In this document: one piece after another, positions 33,801 to 42,800 of the stretch
Layout of the letters: every line of letters begins with the position of its first letter
Numbering within the stretch: the first letter of the stretch is position 1
NCBI GenBank assembly: GCA_006247105.1
Contig: CM016925.1
Location: forward strand, 1,488,001-1,552,000
Direction: 5' to 3'
Source: Giardia muris
Taxonomy: Eukaryota > Fornicata > Diplomonadida > Hexamitidae
DNA length: 64,000 nucleotides
Made by a program: the position numbers and the translations under genes
Notes under the pieces: model-generated
Seen by the model: the letters and a program-made list of their open reading frames with translations, nothing else
Told to the model about the DNA's origin: nothing
Databases searched by the model: none

Positions 33801-36225
33801 CGACCTCAGCCACCACAGGTATAAGGCGAAGGAGTGAATCGTGCTCTCTGATGTCCGAGATTCTAAGGTCACGCAGGATGACTCGAACAAGCTCAAGAAA
33901 TAAGGAGTGCAATTCGACATCATCCAGAACAACTTGACAGAGACTGTCCAGCTCTCGTTCTTCGAACGTCAGGGTACGAGCCTGTGAAAGATGACGAAAG
34001 AGCCAATAGATATTAGTCAGGATCATAAAAAGCTCGTTCATGACGTCTACGGCGAGCATCATGGTGGTGGGGGAGAGGTCTTGGTATTCTGTCTCCATAA
34101 GAAGGAGGATGAGTCTAGGTAAACTATGAATAAAACGGACCGTGGATAGCGCATCACGAAGAAGCTGGCGTCGTGGCATTAGCGTCATGTTCTGATAAAG
34201 AAGGTATAGCACGTAGTATAGGCTATGTGGGTAAACCTGACTACTGACGCCTAATTCCTTTTCGAGCATGACGGTTCTATAATGAAGGGCGAAGTGTGGG
34301 AGGATGTCGAGAAGCGTGCGAAGAATCCCCGTCTCTGCAAGGACAAGGTAATGCTCAGCTGTTACACATAACCGCTTGAGGAACTGAATGATGAGGAAGA
34401 AGGTATTACTACTTATGAGCTCTAACATCTCTTCTGAAGACGGGGACTCCGATCCTGAACTAACCGTGTAAACCTGAACCAAGTGTGTAAAGACTTGAGC
34501 CGTTGCCCATATCAATGTGGGAAGGTTCGTCTCGTTCTGGTAAAGAGCCGTTTGGAAGGGGCCAGCCGTTCCAAAAAGACCGATATACTTATAACAGATG
34601 TGAGTGATGCTTTGTGTGTCGGATAGCTCGGGGAGTTGCGCCACTAGCTCATGGATCTCGGCGGCAACGTCTTCGTACGTGTAATACTTGAAGGGAATCA
34701 GGTCCGACATGCTATTGGTGACCATCGCCTCGGAATGAGCCTTCCGTAAATCTTGAAGTGGATAATTGAGTGGGCGAATCGTCTTAACATAGAACTTCGC
34801 ATTCTCCTCAGTTATCTCATCAGGCTTAATGCCAACGAATTGATAGAACCGAGGAGATAAGGACATAAATCGGTTCAATGGCAGGGTACGTTCAACTTCA
34901 GTAAGCTCTTTCGTCTCCTTCCCATCTGCAAGGTCACAGCAGATACGGATCAAGCAAGCCGCTTGATACTCCTCGTTGGTCGCCACGGGGACATATTCCT
35001 GTGCCTCTTGGTTATCCAACCCAATATGTAGCTCTTGATCAATGGTACGAGGACTGAGGTACAACGATGCCAGAATACAGATGTCGTGGCAGACTGCTAA
35101 CTCATGTGGAAGATGACCACTACGACTAAGCGCTAGCAACAATAAGGATGAGCATGAGAAGACTATTGAGGATGCAGACGTATATACTGGGAGCTGACCT
35201 GGAGTGACATAGTCTCGCATAGCATAGAGGTTCAACAACACATGTGCGCATGAGGCGAGGGCGGTAATGAGGCTTTGAAAGACAGTCCCATCAAGAGTGT
35301 TCTCCACAAGTGAATATCTCAGGCTTTGCCGTAACCCAAGTACGGACTCATCCGAAAGCAAGGAAGATCCACTCGACATAGCTGTCTCTTCTTCCATCCT
35401 CTTAATGAAAAGCTTATCAACCTCCATGTTCTCGGTAAAGAGATGCAAAAGCTTCGAATATGTTAGAATGGTTCGGATATCCGCGTGCTGCCGTACTAGT
35501 TGGCCTACTGCATCTACACATGGGATGAGATTGTTATGAATAAAGGAATCCTCGAGAAGGTCATGTACGAAGACTAAATAATGCTCAACAATAAAGAAGA
35601 CGGAGCCGTAACCGACGTCAGACGAGTAGATCTGCCCATGCTCCACCCCTACTGAACGGGCGATTACGTGATATAATACGTGATGAATCCCTTTGCGAAG
35701 AATGATGTTTCTCACGGCTTTCCGTCGCAGGTCAAGACAATTGATGATCTCCACAATCGTTTTCATATATTCCTCCGAGTCTATCACCTGTCCCGTTAGG
35801 AAGCCTATGGCGTGATTGAGCTCATCAAGACAATGATCTAAGATGTATGTATTGGCCGTCAAGGCAACCGTCTGGGTCTGCTTCCCGTGCTCCTTTGCAC
35901 TCTGGGCCAGTGAGAAGAGGAAGATGACGAGGGTTTTCGGTGACAAGCTACCGACATTAACATTAATCACGGGTAAGCCGCCCATCAACATCCAAAGCGA
36001 ACGGATCACGGCCTGGCTATCAGGGTCGCGTAATTGAAGAACCGATGGGATGGCGCTTTGATCGTGCGGCAGCAAGGTGAATTGAATGATACTTTGAAGG
36101 TTCCATGTATCAACGAACTGATGAACCATCCGGGTCAGGGTCTCCTCATCAATCGTCTCCGCCTCGTAGTCGTTGGCGGCCGCGACCAGGGCACTAGCCG
36201 TAATCCCCTTCGGCCCGAAGGACAT
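30844..36225 (-). CDS. giant alpha-helical protein of unknown function (1793 aa)
   Basis: I choose the ATG at 36225; a longer frame continues to 36597 but overlaps the SNARE gene and its extra residues are Ser/Arg-rich antisense. The product is almost entirely amphipathic helices with many Leu/Val/Ile and no obvious enzyme motif, membrane segment or Cys cluster, as expected for a HEAT/ARM-like or nucleoporin-type solenoid. I cannot assign a family; Nup188/Nup205-like scaffolds are one idea without proof. The start codon lies only 4 bp from that of the Sec20-like gene. Confidence 0.8.
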   Translation of the reverse strand: MSFGPKGITASALVAAANDYEAETIDEETLTRMVHQFVDTWNLQSIIQFTLLPHDQSAIPSVLQLRDPDSQAVIRSLWMLMGGLPVINVNVGSLSPKTLVIFLFSLAQSAKEHGKQTQTVALTANTYILDHCLDELNHAIGFLTGQVIDSEEYMKTIVEIINCLDLRRKAVRNIILRKGIHHVLYHVIARSVGVEHGQIYSSDVGYGSVFFIVEHYLVFVHDLLEDSFIHNNLIPCVDAVGQLVRQHADIRTILTYSKLLHLFTENMEVDKLFIKRMEEETAMSSGSSLLSDESVLGLRQSLRYSLVENTLDGTVFQSLITALASCAHVLLNLYAMRDYVTPGQLPVYTSASSIVFSCSSLLLLALSRSGHLPHELAVCHDICILASLYLSPRTIDQELHIGLDNQEAQEYVPVATNEEYQAACLIRICCDLADGKETKELTEVERTLPLNRFMSLSPRFYQFVGIKPDEITEENAKFYVKTIRPLNYPLQDLRKAHSEAMVTNSMSDLIPFKYYTYEDVAAEIHELVAQLPELSDTQSITHICYKYIGLFGTAGPFQTALYQNETNLPTLIWATAQVFTHLVQVYTVSSGSESPSSEEMLELISSNTFFLIIQFLKRLCVTAEHYLVLAETGILRTLLDILPHFALHYRTVMLEKELGVSSQVYPHSLYYVLYLLYQNMTLMPRRQLLRDALSTVRFIHSLPRLILLLMETEYQDLSPTTMMLAVDVMNELFMILTNIYWLFRHLSQARTLTFEERELDSLCQVVLDDVELHSLFLELVRVILRDLRISDIREHDSLLRLIPVVAEVAFASETLLAQLRADTAILTNVGRMLQSAYFSDESLEMSTYLVREPVQMDLPLSVALIDSLTALLSCYILLPDNQFQDYICCTTFTQKTAKILLQNRFCSSFSRQRHLMVYAYIYRQFPRCRELAGAVLWSYTRYFVTLSSLPYGLDNALAILQQSEESHALCIHLLIQLPLGLVHRTYADRGIYLLILKEHFIEDTGTSLESAFIGERGIACQKASEDEGHALEVMLLHLYGGRLWRTRPASLRESLHWLNTRIIDGKTMANQGLESLLGRSSQLSTSRAGRVSHLSASVLRVLHRFARAFLPRAVVHFNVTPIQNVLEHLLTRTAVLHFAHVFYLWFVSSSCNLLVNDFYRLLGWRGVYQRLIRATRRNDPTFLELPSYLLENIGVCSTYLLYLTQILESLFLTGGFSVESILHFSRLMHSPKSHHESMGSYINMAILYSYGLQTLRTIKRCCTVDVLQSLLASPEFCSIRFALVVAAICHPAIEPIQPDLVASLISRDIILDVRETAQEFLKAFFYETIPGLNIQTRHAGANCSLLYKFLVPILRVLDPEVLQVPIRPTIVGEATSSITLSDMVQTQYTQTLTRWLTAETAISTLLVRLYGSEFYLTEAIPCLLESSPSPQALDYLRKYLEKLPETLSTHWPIILRATRLHTTSYLPDCSIASVSLVTFKRLLLMRQTYTLCPNELKIWFKECQTLFLSTKVSMDSLHRWFLYLSEHCRRNGTSLRLLHYLTFLASPEMIEVLLNNKGSANLIYEDLSSEILSDNPDSITMATLMIALLAFRASDSAPTMPEGTRLVEYLVLLLTRVMSTQTLAIQLLRFVVLPIVCIHVALFLPAFVGAKEPSFSIDQPPLHLSRYSVLYQTVTLLLQDNETRTVITLLEILEILSQAVGKLDEIPTDSGYDCLSTFVAYSLIIVQWLRGHRSGFESHLSAIERPFLCNPRWCSLLRAGCIQPIVNTTKEMNSALSGYELEVVGGCLRVVHK

Positions 36226-36229
36226 AAAT
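36226..36229. promoter_or_regulatory. 4-bp head-to-head spacer
   Basis: The divergent starts read CAT-AAAT-ATG. Both initiators must therefore overlap the other gene's coding sequence. The surrounding GACATAAATATGTG is a small AT-rich near-palindrome. Confidence 0.5.
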
Positions 36230-36862
36230 ATGTGTGCCTTACAATTCGAAGAGTCTCTTCTACGAGCATCACAGGAGTTGGCAGACCTCGCCGCAACAGA
36301 CCTTCTCGGGCAGCCGGAAAGCCATGTCCTCCAACGCATCACACGCTTGAAAGAACAGTTGAGCCACTTGACCCGTATCCTTGTTGAGCTCGAGGTCTCA
36401 CCTGATCCCCCGCATGAACTCCCAATGTTTAAGTACAACGTCGAGAGCATGACTGCCGACTTAGAGGCTTTAAGACGTCGATATATTGAAGGAATTAAGC
36501 AAAAGGAACTTATAGAGAAGAAGGAAGAGCTTGCACGTGTCACTCGTCTACGGACGCAAGCCTCCATTATAGACCGTCTGGAGAACGTGTGTAGCATCCT
36601 CTCGACCGAGGCCGCACGTAGCGAGGCCTGTCTTTATGCTCTTCAGGATTCAACCGATATTCTTCGATGTGTTTCGAAGGGTCATGATGACATTGCTACA
36701 GCGACAGCAGAGGGCCGGGATTGTATTAAGCAGATCGATGGGATCGAACGTCGTGATAGACTCATCATCCGGTCGCTCTTTCTTCTGTTCTGTTTAACCG
36801 CCTTGATGATCTTCCGTAAGCGCCTGAAGCGCGTTCACTTATACCCACCATTTCTCCCTTGA
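36230..36862 (+). CDS. Sec20/BNIP1-like tail-anchored SNARE (210 aa)
   Basis: The C-terminal 20 residues before the tail are hydrophobic (SLFLLFCLTALMIF) and followed by RKRLKR, a tail anchor with a short basic tail. Before it is a SNARE-like heptad region (ALQDSTDILRCV, GHDDIATATAEGRDCIKQID, then ERRDRLIIR). The S-T-x-x-L near its start, the -L/EGR-x-I- element and the RR-x-x-x-x-IIR join to the membrane helix resemble Sec20/BNIP1, the Qb SNARE for Golgi-to-ER retrograde traffic. The N-terminal half is coiled-coil. An in-frame ATG at 36173 would run into the divergent gene and is not used. Confidence 0.55.
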   Translation: MCALQFEESLLRASQELADLAATDLLGQPESHVLQRITRLKEQLSHLTRILVELEVSPDPPHELPMFKYNVESMTADLEALRRRYIEGIKQKELIEKKEELARVTRLRTQASIIDRLENVCSILSTEAARSEACLYALQDSTDILRCVSKGHDDIATATAEGRDCIKQIDGIERRDRLIIRSLFLLFCLTALMIFRKRLKRVHLYPPFLP

Positions 36863-36863
36863 G

Positions 36864-39800
36864 TCATAAGAAGGGCATCCATCCAATATACATGCTTCCT
36901 AATCTTGAACTATCAGCAGATTGGACCAAAGCCTCGGTGGCGATCTCCTCGGCTGTTCGAGATGATAAGGCGTGGTATATCTTCGCTATGTAGTGTATGT
37001 TTCCCTTCTGGATGGCAAGCGGATAGAATACGTTGATATAATAGCTAAGATTCTTTTGAATCGCGGAGACGGTCCTAACGAGCTGATGGAAAAAGCGGCC
37101 ATGTACCCCAGTAGGTCCCAGTAGGTGCGCCAGCAAACCCGTCAATCGGAACGGGACGAGCTCTCCATAAGTCAACAGTTTCGGGTACTCAAATACCGCC
37201 TCGAAATCGATGAAGTGAACACTCCCATCGTCCTTATCCACAAGGATATTGCACGCATGTCGGTCACCAAGGCCCGTCACAATTCCGACGGCACACCATT
37301 GCGCTAAAGAGTCGATAAACCTCATCCGATTCTCAGTATTATTCCTTAAAAAGGAGAAGCAATGGTCAGTATCACAAAGGGCCTGCAAGTGCGCAACGCC
37401 AGTAAGGCATAGGATGAACATATCCAGCTCTGGATAAAGGCCACCAGGAGATGGTACAATAGAGTCATAAAAGGACATGCTTTGCTTCCGTCCTTGCATA
37501 AGGATGGGCGTCAGGATGTCGTCAAGCACGATCACATTCCCCGGAATGTACTCGATGACGCCTATCTGCTTCTCAGGGACGTTGCACAGTGTTGCAATGA
37601 AGTACGGGCGGAAATGACAGTCGGTAAGCTGTGTTTGGAGCGCAGCGAGGAAGTCCATGATCGCATGGTCGGTCACGGTCTCCTCGTTGCACTTTAGGAT
37701 GAAGTTGTATGTGTCCTTTAGCGTCGTAAAGGAGAACTTAAGAGGAGAACGCTTGGTACAATATTTTGACAAGGGGCGGAACGAGATGCAGCTATACTTC
37801 TTCTCGAAGTACTCCTGGTAGTCGGCGAGGATCCCGTTGCAATCCGTCTGAGAGGCATAAAGCGAGGCAAACCTGGCAGTCCCTAGGCGACATCGCTCAA
37901 AAGCTTGAAGCTCATCAAGGGCCTCACGGGTTGGAAGCAGGGTGAAACCGTTTTTGTACCGTGCCTCAGCAAGGCTTATACTTCTATCTACGACGGCCTT
38001 CTTATCGTACTCCTTCTGAAGCAAGCTGAGTGTACGAGTCATCGTCCTTGAGCACGCGGTATAGAACTCGAACGCGTGGGCGAAGACCATGTTTCCACGG
38101 AGATGGTTACAGATCTGTTCCACGAACGAGACGAAGGCGATCCCCTTGAAGGCGGAGGTATCCAATCCCTCTTCCGAGTACTGAACCCCGAATTGCCGAA
38201 ACGCCAGGTCGAAGTGGGCCCCGAAGGGTAACATCCGCATGCAAAAGACCACCAGGATATTGTTGCGGATGCAAGGGAAAAGACTGGCTGTTGGTTGGGT
38301 GATATAGCCGGAAACCACGGTATAAAAGCGTTGTAAGACCCTACAAACATTTCCGAATTGTTGTTGAATCAACGAAATGGGTGCACGCTCAGTAATCGCA
38401 TGTAGTCGTGACACGCTTAATTGAAGTAAGTCTTCGAAGCAGAGAGTCTCCATAAACTGAGCGGCATGCGGCTTAAGGACTAAACTCTTATCATCTCGCG
38501 TCCTTGCTTCCTCGGATGCTCCAAACGTGGCCTTCAATATGGAAATGGATTGCGCATGCTCCTGTGGAAGGATTTGTCCATCAATTATGGGCAAACAATA
38601 CAGAATGGTGACAACCAGTAGGTTTGAGCGTCGCAAAGCCTCATCACGTAGCTTCCCCGTGTGCTGGCTCAATAAAATTATGAGCTGATTGGTAAAAAGC
38701 ATCCAGGCCGAAAGAGCAGCAAGAAAACAAGTTTGGAAAGAGTTAGACCAACAGTCAACGACGCGCGGGTCCTTCTTGGAAATCTCCGTCACAAAGTCGA
38801 GGAAGAAGGCGTACGTTTGCAACGCTATGAGTAAACCGACGGCCTGCGACTGCCCATTTGATGACGAGGCTCGAATAAGCTCGATCGCATCGATCTGCTC
38901 CACGTCATCCACGAGCTCGAAGAACATGCCGTTCAACGCGTGGAGCTTGGTCTTCAACGAGCAATGGTCGAGGTAATGGAGGAGGAAGCCTTGGATCTCG
39001 GAGCGCCTCGTGATGTTGATATACTTGAAAGAGCGATAACATACGATTGAAAGATTGAAGATCTGGTGATACACAAAGCGACAGTTATGCTCAAAGAGCA
39101 TCTCTTGGTACCTATGCAGCTGATATGTCAAGATAGCTTGTACGTTCGAGGGAAACTCGTCGATGAGAAGGATCATCTCCTTATTGAAGTCCCTTTGGAC
39201 CAGCATATTCACGATCTCGTTGATCTGTTCCTTCCCGAGCAAGAAAAGACGGTACCGAGCAAGAAGGCGTTCCATATTGCACGTGGTCGTCTGGTTCATT
39301 GGGGGATGGAGGTTAGTGCTCATGGATAAGGGATCATCGTTGGAATAGCCCGTAGCACGAGCATAGAATGGTTCCAAAATAAAGTATGCGACCCCGTAAT
39401 AGCGGTCAAGAAGTTGGTTATTTGGAGACGCATCACGAAGATCATAATAGTGCATGGCCAAGGACTCGGAGGTGATAGTCTTGGTCAAGATTTGAATCAC
39501 ACTCCCTTCATCGGCGACTCGAGCACTTCTTCTAGCTCGCAGATCCAAGTCGCAATCCTTTGAGCCTGCGGACTGAAGGATGGTTAGGATCAGCTTCTTA
39601 TCGAAGGTGTATAGGAGCGATAAGGCGAAGTTACTGGCGTAGGCTTGAGAGATGAAGTCGAGGATGTCATAAAGCTTCTTTTTGGCCGACTCCATCACCT
39701 CTGCAAGAGGATAATATACCGCCACGACAAGTATTAGCTTCAACGGCTCACAAGTAAAGAGAATGTTCGAGTTGACGAAGTCCATCAGTCGCATCGTGAA

Positions 39801-42800
39801 GTCCTTGCTCGCCTTCGGTATCGCTCGACTCCCATTGATTTGAGCGTCGAGATCGCCCACCAGACGTAGGAGGGGAAGCTTTTTGGGCCTGGTTGCACGT
39901 AACAATGACAACAACTGAGGAACGAACGAAAACCTTTCGGGTCCTGATTGAAAATAAGTCCCAAAGCACTTTGTATCCAAGAAGAGGGAGATGCGCCCGA
40001 TATCGGACAAGGTGTTGGCGAGCTTCAAGGCTATTAGGCGCTCCTTGATCGCCTTGGAAGCCTCCTCCGGTACTGTTGTGACGGAGAATGTGTATTCTGT
40101 AAGAAGGGCATTTTTTTGCACGTAATTATGCAACGAAAGGATATCGGTAGCAAGAAGCACCCGCATGCTCTCGGAATTGCTAAGCCCATCCTGTATTGAT
40201 ATGCTCCGATTTAATGATACATCCACCTCGACGAAAGACCCGGTTGATGACGTTGGAATGTAAAAGTTCCGACGGAATTGCTGGTCTATGTTCTTGGGAA
40301 GCTGATGCCACTCCGTAAGTAGAGTGGCGAGGTGTAGGCAGAAGAGAACGTGTAATTCGCGATAGAAGGAGGTGAAGAGCTGGTTTCCTTCGAGGGAGTT
40401 GGTGAGATAATGGAAAAAGAATGGGCCTGTTTTAGGGATCACCCCCACGAATGGTTTCACCACCTTCCATGCCTCCTCCAACCCACAGAGTAGTTTTGGC
40501 GGTTCCCCTAGGCCCAGGCTTACATCTGTAAGCGTTGCGGTGACAAAGTCGAGATATTGGGCTAGCATGTCCGTATAGCACGTGATAACGGTCCCGGAAC
40601 TGGAGATGAGCTCCCGCTGGCTGACCTGAAGCTCGATGACCGAGTTGTTAAGAAACTGTTTAAGCTCTTGAAACGCCCTCAAGGAGATCAGACTTAGACG
40701 CGGAGAAACATCCATTTTCGAGAGGAATTCGAAGAGCGCTGAGGCACAGCTACATGCATAAGCATTCCCATGGGTCTGAAGGTGACGAAGGAAGAGATCA
40801 AGCCTCAACTGTTCCGAACCCTGTTTAAGCGGGATATCATCGAACTCTATCATAGGGTCATCGATGGATAGGGGGATAAGGCTAAGAGAACGACTCATCT
40901 TTAAGAGTTCGGAGTATTGGGATAACGTCCTAGCCACTTGGCCCTGTAACGCTCCAATGGCGGCGTCTTTGTGACAGTGGATGTAATGATACACACGCTT
41001 CAAGGAGTCTAACACGTGTGGGGAGCAGGGGACGGTATCCAGTTGCATGAACAGGTTACTATCGGTATCGCCTAATGCCAAGAATAGAAGGGGAAAAGCT
41101 CGATCTACAATACTTTCTAGGCACTGGGTGAACAAAGGAAGCAGGATTTGATGCGAGACGCTAGGCTTTATTAACCCCTCCAGAAACTGAAGGAAGGCTC
41201 CCAAAAGACGCTCCTGCTTCTGCATCTGCGTCTTGTTAAGGATCTCGTGAGCTATCTGCGAGTGTGCAAGGCGTTCAAGCGGGTTGAAGATGGTCGTCAA
41301 GATGACTAATTCGTCACCATAAGAGTCCAAGAACGGTGCGGCTAAAAGGTCGAAAAGCTCCTCTCCCTTTGGCTTTTGTAGCATCAGGACCATGCATAGA
41401 AAGGAAGACCAAAAGGCACGGAAGAAGGCTAGACTCCCATCCTCCTCCCTCACTAGAAGTCTAATGGAAATGAAGAGAAGGCTAGCCTGATAGACCAAAG
41501 AGTTCTCATCATCCAAGGCGACGTATGTGAAGAGAAGGATGCTTGCCAACAAGCATTCGAGGCCGACGATTGTGACATGGTTATATAAAGTCATCTTGAT
41601 ATAGAAGTGCAAGATATCTGCCCACCAAAGCATGACATTAACGTTCTTCTTCTGTCTTGAGGGTGTGACATGGTCGCAACAGAAGAATCTTTCGAATCCA
41701 ACGTATCGATCATTCGAGGTAATGCTGAAAAGTAATCCCATAAGCCCACTCATTTGACTATAAAGGCCATCGAGCTGACCACTATAGCGCATTAGTGGGC
41801 TCTTCGCCAAGCCATTTAAGGTGAGAATGCGACGATTGAGAGAGTCATAGCTTGGAATCTGATCGTTCAGTGCTTGTATTAAAAGACAATGCATCAAATC
41901 ACTAGTGATCTCCATGTGACAATCGGGATCAGCGGAGATCCACGCTACAAGAAGGTTACTTGGATCGAAACCATCAAAGGCAGAGAGACTTCTTAAAGCC
42001 ATCACCTCGGAACCCACAAACTGTGCCTGTAACTGTTCCAATGACGAGGCATCCACGGTGTCACCATACAGAAGATAAACAAGAATGGTCGCAACGGAGC
42101 AAAGGGGACGTCGTTGTTCCAGTCGAATAGTGACGTCTCGAGCTGAGACCAGGGAGAAGATGGTAGTGATTCGAATGAAGGTGGGGACATCGAGCCTAGG
42201 ATATTTCACCAAGAAACCACCCATCGCCTTTGCAAACCCTTCTAACGTCTCTGGACTAAGTTCCTTCTGAAGAGGCAAGTAGAAAACGTCTAATAGGCCT
42301 GTGACGTACATATTGAAGGGGTTTATGTATGACGTCCTTGCTAATAAGGTATTCATTGCCACGCTTGGCCAAAGATCCTTAAGGTTCGGACGGAGCAGAA
42401 TATGAGTCAATGATGAACTCGTATCATTCCGACTGGTACATAGTTTGAGAATTATGATAGCGAACTCCTGAACAGATAAGTTCGAACCCATCTCGTTGAC
42501 TAGGACGTGAAAATAGTGCTGAACTTGCTCTCCAAAGGTATGGTCATGCGAGTTAGCGATCTGGAATTCAATGGAAGGTAAAAGAAGATGAAGGTGATGA
42601 AGATTAGTTGGTGTAACCGTCATAAGTTGTTGCACAACACAGGCCTCAAAGAGGGAGTCGTGCCAATAGGCACTCGACTCTCCAAAGAGAAGGGCCTCGA
42701 GGCCCAAAAGAGAGAATTGTAAGTCCCGTAGGGATCGTATACAGAGCAGGGCACGGTCCTTCAGGTCAATAGCCGTTGCATATTGGAGGGAAATATATCC

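Noticed and set aside
36226..36597. N-terminal extension of the 1793-aa protein
   Set aside because: Ser/Arg-rich antisense of the Sec20-like gene; the head-to-head ATG pair at 36225/36230 is a better start.
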